Assembly (NCBI GenBank): GCA_017409645.1
Contig: JAFQSI010000099.1
Span: 1-40,891, forward strand
Source: Oscillospiraceae bacterium
Lineage (GTDB): Bacteria; Bacillota; Clostridia; Oscillospirales; Oscillospiraceae
Direction: 5' to 3'
DNA length: 40,891 nt
Shown: positions 33,737 through 39,224 of the stretch, piece by piece
How the letters are laid out: each line of letters opens with the position of its first letter
How positions within the stretch are numbered: the first letter of the stretch is position 1
Position numbers and translations under genes: made by a program
The notes under the pieces: generated by a model
Database searches by the model: none
What the model saw: the letters and a program-made list of their open reading frames with translations, nothing else
What the model was told of the DNA's origin: nothing

Positions 33737-33957
33737 GCTCTCACCTCCTCCGGGGTCTTCTCACGGATGAAGGCGGCCACATCCACGGTGAAGATTTCAA
33801 AGGACCGCCGCCCGGACCGCTCGTCCTTGCTGACCAGCCGCCCGAAGGGGTAAAACCCGCCCTCGATGCCGTCGCTGAGTTTGGCGGCGGTCATGGGAAT
33901 CCCGGCCTCCCGCAGCATCCGTGCCGCCTCATTCACATTCAGTGTCAGTTTTGCCAT
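33733..33957 (-). CDS. Small HTH (excisionase-like) DNA-binding protein
   Basis: The ATG at 33957 follows GGAGGTGCTAGTG; 74 residues. LTLNVNEAARMLREAGIPMTAAKLSDGIEGGFYPFGRLVSKDERSGRRSFEIFTVDVAAFIREK reads as a MerR/excisionase-type winged helix: a helix-turn-helix, then a wing, then a final helix. Such proteins direct excision or regulate early promoters. It could be the excisionase partner of the integrase at 39225, though it lies 5 kb away. Confidence 0.7.
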   Translation of the reverse strand: MAKLTLNVNEAARMLREAGIPMTAAKLSDGIEGGFYPFGRLVSKDERSGRRSFEIFTVDVAAFIREKTPEEVRA

Positions 33958-34363
33958 CACTAGCACCTCCATTCACTTCGAAAGGGGACGGCCTCACAGC
34001 CACATGAACCGTCGCCCGGAAGACCGTGGAATCTCTCGGCAGGGCATATTGGAACGAGGTCACGCACCCGCTGTCAGGCAGGGCGTCGCCCATCTTCATA
34101 GCCAGCTCCCGCCGCACATGGCCCTCCGCCAGCTCGTCAACATTGTCGCAGAGCATAAAGTTCGGGATTTCCGCACTTGCGGTGAGCTTTCGCAGGGTGT
34201 ACCCCTGGAAGGTCGGAACGGGCCGGGGGCCGCACATGATATCCTGGCACAGGAAGCGGTTCCCGGACCGCTGGATGGCCCGGTAGCCCCGAATAAAGGC
34301 TGCGGCATCGTTGCGGGATACACCGATGCCCATGAGCTGCTTTTGCAGTTTATTGCCGGCCAT
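33929..34363 (-). CDS. Hypothetical protein with KQLMGIGVSRNDA module
   Basis: The ATG at 34363 follows GGAGGCGGAGC and lies inside the end of the preceding gene; 144 residues. The first 20 residues (MAGNKLQKQLMGIGVSRNDA) share the KxLMxxGVSRNxA module with the protein at 30031-30240. The rest has no known motif. The 29-nt overlap with the HTH gene implies coupled translation. Confidence 0.68.
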   Translation of the reverse strand: MAGNKLQKQLMGIGVSRNDAAAFIRGYRAIQRSGNRFLCQDIMCGPRPVPTFQGYTLRKLTASAEIPNFMLCDNVDELAEGHVRRELAMKMGDALPDSGCVTSFQYALPRDSTVFRATVHVAVRPSPFEVNGGASDGKTDTECE

Positions 34364-34709
34364 GCTCCGCCTCCGATCCTTTCGGCATCGGCATCCAGCC
34401 GATGATCTTCTTGACACGGGTCCCGTAGACCTTCCACCAGCCGCCGAGATCCCGGTAGCCCTGCTCCGTGATGGGCGGCTTGCCGGGGTCCTTGACCCGG
34501 CACACCAGCACCGGCTCGAACTGCGCCGGGGGATCGTTCACGGGGTCACGCCATGTGGTCAGCTCCTCGAGGGCTTCGGCGGCCCGGTGCTTGATGGCAT
34601 CGGCACACATACCCGGCAGCCCGGACTTCTCGTGCAGCCCATCCAGGGGGCAGCCATCACAGCTCGATGCATGGGCGCAATGCTTAAGGGCAATAATCAG
34701 ATCATTCAT
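34350..34709 (-). CDS. DUF551 protein with Cys-rich N-terminus
   Basis: The ATG at 34709 overlaps the preceding stop by 8 nt and follows GGAGGTGGG; 119 residues. The N-terminus has HCAHASSCDGCPLDGLHEKSGLPGMC, a likely metal site. The C-terminal half (WRDPVNDPPAQFEPVLVCRVKDPGKPPITEQGYRDLGGWWKVYG...IIGWMPMPK) is DUF551. It is a sister of the next gene upstream, with which it shares the ending (WxPMPKG), so a tandem duplication is likely. Confidence 0.74.
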   Translation of the reverse strand: MNDLIIALKHCAHASSCDGCPLDGLHEKSGLPGMCADAIKHRAAEALEELTTWRDPVNDPPAQFEPVLVCRVKDPGKPPITEQGYRDLGGWWKVYGTRVKKIIGWMPMPKGSEAEHGRQ

Positions 34710-35262
34710 GGCCCACCTCCGGCCCCTTGGGCATGGGCTTCCAGTGGGTGACGAAGTCATCGATAGCACCCTGCTTGCCGTCCTCGTTGTAAACGCAGTA
34801 TTCATACCAGCCCTCGGGGACTTTCCAATCATCGCGGTCTTCGTCGTATTCGGCGTTGCAAGCACTGAGGAAATCCTCTTCCCAATACCAGCTGCTGTCC
34901 TCGCGCCACACAGACCCGTCCTCGTACATACCGGTTGTGGCCACATTGTATGTGCCCTTGTTGGTCCTGCGCTCTGCCATGACCCACACCCTGGTTTCCG
35001 GATCCGGCTTCCGCTCCTCCACAGGAACCCACCGATTCTCCTCCCGGAGCTTCGCCAGCTCGGCCTCCAGCTCCCCGATCCGCTTGGCCTGGGCCTCGAT
35101 CATGTCGGCGGCCTGTTCGTTCAGTTCATCGAAGCAGTCACACTCAAAGAACCGCCCATGGAGCGCACACAAGTGACATTTTGAGGCACTCCCGCCTCCT
35201 ACCTCGATGCACGCCCTCAGAGACTTGGCGATCTCCTCCGGCGTAAATTTTCGTTCGTTCAT
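34702..35262 (-). CDS. DUF551 protein with Cys cluster and coiled coil
   Basis: This 186-residue protein starts at ATG 35262 after AAGGAGGATTTT. It has a Cys cluster (KCHLCALHGRFFECDCFD, residues 29-46), then a coiled coil (DMIEAQAKRIGELEAELAKLREENR), then a C-terminal DUF551 (WVPVEERKPDPETRVWVMAERR...VTHWKPMPKGP). The role of DUF551 is unknown. It overlaps the second DUF551 gene that follows. Confidence 0.76.
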   Translation of the reverse strand: MNERKFTPEEIAKSLRACIEVGGGSASKCHLCALHGRFFECDCFDELNEQAADMIEAQAKRIGELEAELAKLREENRWVPVEERKPDPETRVWVMAERRTNKGTYNVATTGMYEDGSVWREDSSWYWEEDFLSACNAEYDEDRDDWKVPEGWYEYCVYNEDGKQGAIDDFVTHWKPMPKGPEVGHE

Positions 35263-35294
35263 AAAATCCTCCTTATTGGCTTGGGGTGATTGTC

Positions 35295-35365
35295 AGTGCT
35301 GAGTTCTGAGTGCTGAATGCTGAGTGATTCTCCAATTCAGCACTATGCACTATGCACTCAGCACT
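35295..35365. repeat. Nested palindrome of TGCTGAATGC-type repeats
   Basis: The outer arms AGTGCTGAGT (35295-35304) and ACTCAGCACT (35356-35365) are exact inverse copies. Inner arms GTGCTGAAT and ATTCAGCAC also match. The same word family occurs at 24648-24675. The right arm contains the stop codon of the 47-residue gene. It fits a small non-coding repeat element of the host type. Confidence 0.7.
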
Positions 35366-35501
35366 TTTTCTCGTCGGGCTGATCCCGGTTCATGGCCTGG
35401 GCCGTCTCGACGGTCCCGATGATCCGGCCCTGTACGAAGGGGGGCAGGGTGTCAAAAACCTTGCCCAGGTCGTCCAGCTTCTTCTTGATCTCCTCGGACA
35501 T
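35358..35501 (-). CDS. 47-residue conserved small protein (unknown)
   Basis: An ATG at 35501 lies behind AGGAGGTGAATGAT and gives MSEEIKKKLDDLGKVFDTLP, then PFVQGRIIGTVETAQAMNRD. One charged amphipathic helix pair is likely. Similar short proteins (LGKxFxxLPxxxQ...GxxxxAQAM) occur in Clostridia mobile elements. The end of the frame runs into the palindrome at 35295-35365, so its last residues (DEKKC) may have been set by the repeat insertion. Confidence 0.68.
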   Translation of the reverse strand: MSEEIKKKLDDLGKVFDTLPPFVQGRIIGTVETAQAMNRDQPDEKKC

Positions 35502-35549
35502 ATCATTCACCTCCTGTAGTCGTGGTGGTTGGCTTGGGGTTTTCTGTAG

Positions 35550-35571
35550 GGGACGGCCTCCGTGCCGTCCC
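35550..35571. repeat. REP-like palindrome GGGACGGC-n6-GCCGTCCC (copy 2)
   Basis: A perfect 8-bp stem with loop CTCCGT, flanked by TAGG and CCTG. It lies in the 450-nt stretch between the 47-residue gene and tRNA-Gly, which otherwise holds only the tRNA-like gene at 35659-35734 and no convincing protein gene. Confidence 0.6.
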
Positions 35572-35658
35572 CTGGGGAACCTCCCGGACTCTCACCGGGC
35601 CTGATGTTCTCTATTCCTCGTTGTGGGACTGGAAATGGCATCTAATCAAAGCGCTCCC

Positions 35659-35734
35659 TGGAGGGCAGGGCGGGTGTCGAACCTCGCCATCTCCGGCTGT
35701 GCTGCCGGTGTGTTCCCCGGAACACCTCCTGCCC
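35659..35734 (-). tRNA. Aberrant 76-nt tRNA-like gene (Cys-like, U73-CCA)
   Basis: This stretch is exactly 76 nt with CCA. It has a perfect 7-bp acceptor stem (GGGCAGG/CCTGCCC), U73 and encoded CCA. A 4-bp D stem (GTGT/ACAC) carries a G-rich loop, and the T loop TTCGACA is in its normal place. It departs from a normal tRNA in four ways. The anticodon stem CCGGC/GCCGG closes a 6-nt loop (AGCACA) with no U33. The T stem pairs only if one A bulges. The U8-A14 pair is swapped to A8 and U14. The anticodon cannot be set: GCA (Cys) is likeliest, as tRNA-Cys also has U73. It may be a decayed tRNA, or a non-canonical RNA with another role. Confidence 0.55.
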
Positions 35735-35954
35735 GGATTGCCATTGATGCCCCCAATGGCCGGAAGGGGGGGGCGATCCCCGCCGGAACCTCCCCGGCAG
35801 TTCTTCGCCCTGCCCGGATGCGGCCGGGCCGTGCGAGGGTGGAATTTGGCGGAAGGTAAGCACACTGACCACCCTTACTTGGACGGGGAAAGGACCCGAA
35901 CCGGGATGCCGCCCGGCCCGGTAAAACACCCGGAGCCTCAGTCTTGCGCACCTT

Positions 35955-36029
35955 TGGAGGAGGTAACGGGAGTCGAACCCGCCTTTCCTGGTTGGGAACC
36001 AGGCGTCTTAACCGATGGACGATACCTCC
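35955..36029 (-). tRNA. tRNA-Gly (anticodon CCC)
   Basis: The 75-nt gene folds into a normal cloverleaf. It has acceptor GGAGGTA/TACCTCC, a D arm with GG in the loop, anticodon stem CCTGG/CCAGG with loop TTCCCAA (anticodon CCC at 35994-35996), T arm GCGGG-TTCGACT-CCCGT, U73 and an encoded CCA. Glycine tRNAs have U73, which agrees. It lies 24 nt after the PAPS-reductase-like gene in the same direction and inside the prophage, so it is a phage-carried tRNA reading GGG codons. Confidence 0.92.
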
Positions 36030-36053
36030 GTGTAGGGGCCGCAGCCCCGAAGA

Positions 36054-36953
36054 TCATTCCTCGTCAAAGAGATCGTAGTCCTCAAACAAATCGATCTGCC
36101 CCGGCAGGACGCCGTCCGCCAAGAACCAGTGCATGACATCCCCAGCCGTCCGCCAGACCCAATCGCCCTGAACATTAGCATCGACCGTCCGCTTCCGCTC
36201 GACGAGCATCTTCTCGAACGCCTGCAAATACAGATTCCGGTATGCAGGCCACCGCAAAAACCCCGCCTCCTGCGTAGCCGCACCGGCCAGCGGGCAGCCG
36301 ATGCACCCAACCCGCTCCCATCCTTCGCAGTACAACGGGTTGCAAGGCACTCGTTCGCTCTCCAGATAATCCCACACATCCGCATCTTTCCAGTCGATAA
36401 TGGGGTTGACCGTCCGCTTGGATCTCATACGGCAATTCTCGAACAGAAGCCGCCGGTCGTCGTTGTCGTTGTTGAGGATGATCCGATGGTTCTTGTCTCC
36501 GTTTTTCTCGAAGATGCCACGCCCGTTCTTTCTGGAGGGTGATTCCGCCCACCGCACACCCGTTGCGATGAACCGCCCTGCCCCCCCGCCTTCCTTCAGC
36601 ACGGCACAGCAGTACCGCACCAACCGTGTCGGCGGCATCAGCTTCTGGGGGATCAAGTTCCACATGGAGGTCCGCTTGCCCTTGTAGACCGGCAGATTGA
36701 TGGTGTACTGGATGCCCAGCTCCTCGAACCGCTTGGCCTCCTGCCGGATGTAGCGCACCGTCTCCGGCGCATCGGCAGTGGTGTGGTTGTGCTGGATCTC
36801 AAAGGGGATCCCGCTCCGCAGAGCCAGCTCCTTGACCACCTGGCTGTCCTTGCCGCCGGAATCGGTGATGATCAGCGGCATTTTGTAGTGCTGGAGGCTC
36901 ATCTCCGATGCCGCCCGCAGCCGCTCAATGGCGGTTTGTTCCAAATCGGCCAT
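36054..36953 (-). CDS. PAPS/APS-reductase-like sulfurtransferase (CysH/DndC family)
   Basis: ATG 36953 follows AAGGAGG; 299 residues. An upstream in-frame start at 37067 would run across the divergent promoter and is rejected. DSGGKDS at 31-37 is the PP-loop of the ATP-pyrophosphatase/PAPS reductase family. Cys115-Cys116 and CIGC (217-220) form the CC-x100-CxxC signature that holds a [4Fe-4S] cluster in APS reductases. Phage members are common. Some relatives (DndC, TtcA-type) put sulfur into DNA or tRNA. Substrate unknown; the tRNA genes right after it make RNA thiolation a possible but untested idea. Confidence 0.82.
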   Translation of the reverse strand: MADLEQTAIERLRAASEMSLQHYKMPLIITDSGGKDSQVVKELALRSGIPFEIQHNHTTADAPETVRYIRQEAKRFEELGIQYTINLPVYKGKRTSMWNLIPQKLMPPTRLVRYCCAVLKEGGGAGRFIATGVRWAESPSRKNGRGIFEKNGDKNHRIILNNDNDDRRLLFENCRMRSKRTVNPIIDWKDADVWDYLESERVPCNPLYCEGWERVGCIGCPLAGAATQEAGFLRWPAYRNLYLQAFEKMLVERKRTVDANVQGDWVWRTAGDVMHWFLADGVLPGQIDLFEDYDLFDEE

Positions 36954-36981
36954 CTCCTGGCCTCCTTCCTTTTGGATTTCC

Positions 36982-37010
36982 TTGCCTTTCCGAGCAAATT
37001 GAGCTATGAT
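36982..37010 (+). promoter_or_regulatory. Promoter of the YHYH moron gene
   Basis: TTGCCT (36982-36987), a 17-bp spacer and TATGAT (37005-37010) lie 35 bp before the ribosome site AAGGGAG of the 37046 gene. It would allow expression from the silent prophage. Confidence 0.7.
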
Positions 37011-37045
37011 AAAAGGTAACATTCCGTCGAAGGGAGCTGACCCCC

Positions 37046-38101
37046 ATGCGCCGACTTCTGTTATCAATCATCCTCATTTGTTTGCTCACCATCCCGGCCT
37101 CCGCCCATCCGGGCGATACCGACTCGTCAGGTGGCCACTACGACCACTCTACCGGCGATTACCATTACCACCACGGCTACTCCGCCCACGACCACTACGA
37201 CATGGACGGCGACGGTGACCTTGACTGTCCCTACGATTTCGACGACCAGACAGACCGGAGTTCCAGCACGGCCTCGTCCACCTACTCGCCGTCATCCACC
37301 ACGGAATCGGACTACCGCCGTGGCTACGAAGCCGGAAAAAATGCCGGCTACAATGACGGCTTCGACGATGGCAAAACCTTCGGCCAGACCGCCGCAGAAA
37401 AGCGGGGCTACGACAAAGGCCACGCCGACGGCTATTCCAGCGGCTACTCAAAAGCCCGGCTATTCGGCATCTGCGCCGTCGCAATCGTGGTTTTGATCGC
37501 CTGGCTGCTCCTGCGGTGGAAGAACCGGGAGCTGTCGGATATGCGAATCGATCACGCCCGCCAGCTCCGAAACCGTGACAAGCTGCTCCAGGAGCGAGAG
37601 CTTGCCGTTGCTGCCCTCCAGAAGCGGCTCGCCGACAGCGAAGCGGAACACCGGGCGCAGATCAAACGCCTGTCGGAATCTGCCACACCGCCGGACCCGA
37701 AGGAGGTTGAGCGAGTGCAGGCGCAAAGCCGTCTGCTGGACTACATCCGCCGCCGTGACCCACTGGGCCGGGCGAAGATCGCTTTCCCGCCGGAGCTGCG
37801 GATCACCGATGATGACCGCCTGTACTGGGGAGAGCTGGCCTCAGACAAGCCCCACGGCGACGCTACCGTCTATGTCACGCCCTACGGCGGCCAGTGCTGG
37901 CACTGTCGCCGGGGATGCAGCGGAAGCACCCAGCCCATGTTCGTCTTTGAAGCCATGCGAAAGCACCGGCCCTGCGGCCGCTGTGTCCCTGCACCATACC
38001 GCACCTTGCAAGTCCCGGAGTGGTACAGGGAGTTCCAGCGAGCCAGCCGGGGAGAGTATGACCTTCGCCAGCTCTCCGCCTTCGACGAGGAAGATGATTG
38101 A
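37046..38101 (+). CDS. Exported, membrane-anchored YHYH-domain protein (lysogenic-conversion candidate)
   Basis: This 351-residue protein starts at ATG 37046 behind AAGGGAG. A signal peptide (residues 1-20, ending PASA) precedes GGHYDHSTGDYHYHHGYSAHDHYD, the YHYH motif, with an adjacent acidic DMDGDGDLD loop that may bind calcium. Next come four or more GY/GF repeats (RRGYEAGKNAGYNDGFDDG...DKGHADGYSSGY). One membrane helix (about 140-157), a charged coiled coil (160-220) and a Cys-rich end (CWHCRRGC...CGRC) follow. It is in the opposite direction to the early operon and has its own promoter and terminator, as morons do. A surface or metal-related role in the lysogen is inferred. Confidence 0.78.
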   Translation: MRRLLLSIILICLLTIPASAHPGDTDSSGGHYDHSTGDYHYHHGYSAHDHYDMDGDGDLDCPYDFDDQTDRSSSTASSTYSPSSTTESDYRRGYEAGKNAGYNDGFDDGKTFGQTAAEKRGYDKGHADGYSSGYSKARLFGICAVAIVVLIAWLLLRWKNRELSDMRIDHARQLRNRDKLLQERELAVAALQKRLADSEAEHRAQIKRLSESATPPDPKEVERVQAQSRLLDYIRRRDPLGRAKIAFPPELRITDDDRLYWGELASDKPHGDATVYVTPYGGQCWHCRRGCSGSTQPMFVFEAMRKHRPCGRCVPAPYRTLQVPEWYREFQRASRGEYDLRQLSAFDEEDD

Positions 38102-38105
38102 ATCC

Positions 38106-38134
38106 CACCCCGCCCGCCAAGGGCGGGGTGCTTT
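38106..38134 (+). terminator. Rho-independent terminator of the moron gene
   Basis: A perfect 10-bp stem CACCCCGCCC/GGGCGGGGTG with loop GCCAA is followed by CTTTT. It comes 5 nt after the stop codon. Confidence 0.85.
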
Positions 38135-38162
38135 TCTGCAACCGTTTGTTGATTGCAAAACT

Positions 38163-38191
38163 ATTGTATGTCATTCACAAGCATTTGTCAA
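38163..38191 (-). promoter_or_regulatory. Leftward early (lytic) promoter
   Basis: On the minus strand TTGACA (38191-38186), a 17-bp spacer and TACAAT (38168-38163) form a near-perfect sigma-70 promoter, divergent from the repressor promoter. TGTCAAGA here is the inverse of TCTTGACA at 38223-38230, so each -35 box lies in one arm of an 8-bp inverted repeat, a likely repressor operator. Transcripts from it would pass antisense through the moron gene before reaching the early genes. Confidence 0.78.
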
Positions 38192-38224
38192 GACCCTTTT
38201 TGTCTATCAAATCAACATTTATTC

Positions 38225-38253
38225 TTGACACCTGTTTTCGCCTGTGCTAAGAT
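38225..38253 (+). promoter_or_regulatory. Promoter of the repressor gene
   Basis: TTGACA (38225-38230), a 17-bp spacer and TAAGAT (38248-38253) lie upstream of the HTH repressor gene. The -35 box overlaps an inverted-repeat arm, so the repressor probably also controls its own level. Confidence 0.78.
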
Positions 38254-38261
38254 AGCATTGC

Positions 38262-38283
38262 GGGACGGCACCCAGGCCGTCCC
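38262..38283. repeat. REP-like palindrome GGGACGGC-n6-GCCGTCCC (copy 3), in repressor leader
   Basis: The 8-bp stem with loop ACCCAG and a trailing CCTAC is nearly identical to the copy at 30003-30024. Here it lies between promoter and ribosome site, so it would be a hairpin in the repressor mRNA leader. Confidence 0.65.
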
Positions 38284-38310
38284 CTACAAAAGAATAAGGA
38301 AGTGTTACCA

Positions 38311-38703
38311 ATGAACACCATCGGAGAACGCCTGAAATGGCTTCGCAAGGATCAGAAGCTCACCCAGCAAGCCTTCGCCGACAAGCTCGGCCTAAAGCGA
38401 AACACCGTCGGCGGCTACGAAATCGGCACCGTTACCATGAGCGACCGCACCATCGGTGATGTCTGCACTAAATTCGCCGTCAATGAAGTCTGGTTGCGTA
38501 CCGGCGAGGGGGAACCCTACATTCAGCTCTCCCGGCAGGCGGAGATTGCCCGGATCATCAGCGCAGCCATGAAGGCATCCCCGGAGCGGGAGGCCCTGAT
38601 CTGCGCCCTGGCCAACGCCACCGATGACCAGATCCGTGCCGTCCATGCCCTGGTGATGAAGTACGCCGAGGAATACGGCATCCGCAACGGCAGCGACCCT
38701 TGA
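38311..38703 (+). CDS. XRE-family (Cro/CI-type) phage repressor
   Basis: The start is the ATG at 38311, 8 nt after AAGGAAG; GTG 38302 would remove the spacing. The 130-residue protein has an HTH of XRE type (IGERLKWLRKDQKLTQQAFADKLGLKRNTVGGYEIGTVTMSDRTIGDVCTKFAVNEVWLRTGEGEPY, residues 4-70) and a helical C-terminal part for dimerisation. No LexA-type peptidase domain is present, so prophage induction must differ from lambda. It controls the divergent promoters just upstream. Confidence 0.88.
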   Translation: MNTIGERLKWLRKDQKLTQQAFADKLGLKRNTVGGYEIGTVTMSDRTIGDVCTKFAVNEVWLRTGEGEPYIQLSRQAEIARIISAAMKASPEREALICALANATDDQIRAVHALVMKYAEEYGIRNGSDP

Positions 38704-38720
38704 CCCAGCCGAAAGAGAGC

Positions 38721-38847
38721 TGTCATTACGAGGCCCCATCGGGGCCGTGGCAATCCGTGTCCCCTGCGATGCCCCGCATCGCCCGCTCCCGAAGGGAGCG
38801 GAAAGAGAACGGATTCCCACGGTCGCTTGCGCTCCCTCGGAATGACA
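38721..38847. repeat. MITE-like inverted repeat (CATTACGAG...GTGGCAATCC type)
   Basis: TGTCATTACGAGG at the left mirrors CTCGGAATGACA at the right, and GTGGCAATCCGT mirrors ACGGATTCCCAC inside. About 127 bp long, without coding potential, in a stretch between the repressor gene and the 35-residue gene. The word pair TGTCATTnCGAG/GTGGCAATC is known from abundant intergenic repeats in many bacteria. Confidence 0.7.
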
Positions 38848-38864
38848 CGGTTCTTCCGGGCATA

Positions 38865-38893
38865 AAAAAGCGGACGGCCCGTAGGCCGCCCGC
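38865..38893 (-). terminator. Terminator of the 35-residue peptide gene
   Basis: On the minus strand GCGGGCGGCC-TACG-GGCCGTCCGC (one G/T pair) is followed by six T residues. It lies 10 nt after the stop codon at 38903. Confidence 0.85.
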
Positions 38894-38902
38894 AGCGGAT
38901 GT

Positions 38903-39010
38903 TTACTTGTTCAGACCCAGAAGAAGGCCGTACACGATTTCGAGCCACTTATGTGGAGCGGCATCCAGAAGGATGTCAATCCGCTTACGCAGCTCCTCAC
39001 GGGTAAGCAT
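38903..39010 (-). CDS. 35-residue peptide in a self-contained unit (unknown)
   Basis: ATG 39010 lies behind AAAGGGGGG and gives MLTREELRKRIDILLDAAPH then KWLEIVYGLLLGLNK. A charged helix leads into a hydrophobic helix. The promoter (39054-39082) and terminator (38865-38893) hold only this gene, on the strand opposite to the repressor and integrase that flank it. The gene is too short for family recognition. A small regulator of lysogeny or a membrane-active peptide is possible. Confidence 0.65.
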   Translation of the reverse strand: MLTREELRKRIDILLDAAPHKWLEIVYGLLLGLNK

Positions 39011-39053
39011 GGCTTACCCCCCTTTCAATTGTGGTACAGGCCTGTTCGCTCTG

Positions 39054-39082
39054 ATTATACCAAACATCTGTTTTTACCTCAA
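39054..39082 (-). promoter_or_regulatory. Strong promoter of the 35-residue peptide gene
   Basis: On the minus strand TTGAGG (39082-39077), a 17-bp spacer and a perfect TATAAT (39059-39054). It looks constitutive. Confidence 0.78.
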
Positions 39083-39107
39083 CAGGGAAATCCTACCAAT
39101 GCAAAAT

Positions 39108-39220
39108 GACCGCCCCGGTGCGCCAACACCGAAGCGGTCGTGCAGAGAGTCACCCCAAGCCAATAGGGAGGATCTGCCTGTTTATTGTATCAGCGCAGCT
39201 CCTCCTTGTCAAGAAAGGAG
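39108..39220 (+). promoter_or_regulatory. Structured leader of the integrase gene
   Basis: A hairpin GACCGCCCCGGTG/CACCGAAGCGGTC (39108-39139) is followed, after a decoy AGGGAGG, by CTCCTT (39202-39207). That pairs with the integrase ribosome site AAGGAG (39215-39220). An in-frame ATG at 39099 without a good site could make a leader or longer form. I have the impression that this leader type recurs before integrase genes of related bacteria. It probably limits integrase translation. Confidence 0.5.
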
Positions 39221-39224
39221 AATT

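Noticed and set aside
35611..35951. Several 78-101 codon frames on both strands
   Set aside because: They overlap structured RNA, lack ribosome sites and have Pro/Arg-rich shadow composition.
35880..35954. A possible third tRNA (TCCA end and GGTTCGGGTCC-like T arm, minus strand)
   Set aside because: The acceptor stem has no partner, the T stem pairs only over two bases and the 5' end would run into tRNA-Gly. It may be a relic but is not supported.
38302..38310. GTG start three codons upstream for the repressor
   Set aside because: The ribosome site AAGGAAG would overlap it; the ATG at 38311 has the proper spacing.
39099..39224. In-frame N-terminal extension of the integrase from ATG 39099
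   Set aside because: It lacks a ribosome site and crosses strong hairpins, whereas ATG 39225 has AAAGGAG and starts right at the zinc ribbon.
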